Shown one piece after another: positions 32,036 to 32,097 of a stretch of 32,097 nucleotides of DNA (its first letter is position 1; every line of letters begins with the position of its first letter). Below the pieces are notes generated by a model. The model ran no database searches, was not told the origin of the DNA, and worked only from the letters and a program-made list of their open reading frames with translations. A program made the translations under genes and the position numbers. Source of the DNA: Opitutus sp. GAS368 (GTDB taxonomy: Bacteria > Verrucomicrobiota > Verrucomicrobiia > Opitutales > Opitutaceae); NCBI GenBank assembly GCA_945903465.1, contig CAMDOF010000081.1, positions 1-32,097 of the forward strand. Direction: 5' to 3'.

Positions 32036-32097
32036 GCAGCGCGCGCACGGGCGGCGCGGGCGCGGGCAGCGCGGGCACGGGCAGCGCGGGCACGGGC
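32036..32097. repeat. 15-bp tandem repeat at right window edge
   Basis: Four successive 15-base units run from 32036 to 32095, and the array continues to the window edge. The last two (32066-32080 and 32081-32095, GCAGCGCGGGCACGG) are identical; the first two differ at two or three bases. On the minus strand the repeat encodes a Pro/Ala/Val/Leu five-residue motif in the open part of the transposase pseudogene. The full copy number is outside the window. Confidence 0.85.

Larger units (their letters stand above)
31151..32097 (-). pseudogene. Decayed insertion-sequence transposase (ISKra4-like), 5' end outside window
   Basis: Read across frames, the minus strand spells a single transposase. 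One frame gives GTMLPIVDTSSAPPGTDRRK and KVHWQEARL to about 31900. A second frame continues with HYAATLGDVTDTGLRWAQC, HAVGHGAP, a TAG (31684-31686), IADQAQIPFGAQGY, a TAA (31639-31641), TVDRFHVCDSF and RYLENRPAQHDYAYALAHDL, to about 31378. The third gives GLVESGHKHLLQVPLKKSGA, a TGA (31310-31312), and ends RANHLWNKYWSNN with TAA at 31151. Intact relatives, as I recall them, read GDGAPW, GSGxxES and GAWW at the matching points, so the catalytic aspartate is now histidine and two tryptophans became stops. The family name is from memory and tentative; the transposase call is firmer. It cannot make an active enzyme. Confidence 0.75.

Overview
The window is GC-rich, densely coding bacterial DNA that most resembles a Verrucomicrobiota genome, probably Opitutaceae. 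This rests on gene content: a very large PVC-type cytochrome c protein, a DUF1080 protein, a CxPTR sulfatase, a Tat-exported TIM-barrel isomerase, a PQQ dehydrogenase with an embedded haem domain, and a REP/RAYT-type repeat remnant. It is family-level pattern recognition; no marker gene here fixes the taxonomy. No rRNA, tRNA or CRISPR array was seen.

Layout. 1-1.03 kb: the 3' end of a membrane-protein gene and guanylate kinase (gmk), ending at a strong GC hairpin. 1.1-4.6 kb (minus): a compact nadA-nadC-nadB operon for de novo NAD synthesis from aspartate. 4.8-6.3 kb (plus): a small membrane protein with an apparently frameshifted start, a DUF985 cupin and pdxH. 6.5-10.3 kb (plus): a hybrid histidine kinase with a dead receiver, then a tightly overlapping sixA, RmlD-like reductase and lipoate-ligase-like trio. 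10.4-13.3 kb (minus): an M28 peptidase and an exported sulfatase. 13.4-15.1 kb (plus): an exported hypothetical protein and a YchJ/SEC-C protein.

15.3-24.9 kb holds mainly exported enzymes: the 993-aa PVC cytochrome protein (minus), the DUF1080 protein (plus), the PQQ/cytochrome c dehydrogenase (plus), an M20 peptidase (minus) and the Tat-signal TIM-barrel protein (minus). Together they suggest periplasmic sugar oxidation and 3-keto-glycoside breakdown, although they are not one operon. A 107-bp palindromic repeat and the first codons of a RAYT-like transposase lie between the DUF1080 and PQQ genes.

25.4-30.4 kb (plus): a possible small protein, an SDR with the signature of eukaryotic 3-ketodihydrosphingosine reductase, a membrane-anchored UDP-GlcNAc 4,6-dehydratase-type protein (CapD/PglF) with an unusual insertion, and a DUF1826-like protein. 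30.4-31.15 kb has no convincing gene. From 31.15 kb to the right edge is a badly decayed transposase on the minus strand. It carries frameshifts, three stop codons and three separate internal tandem duplications, and it had to be pieced together across reading frames.
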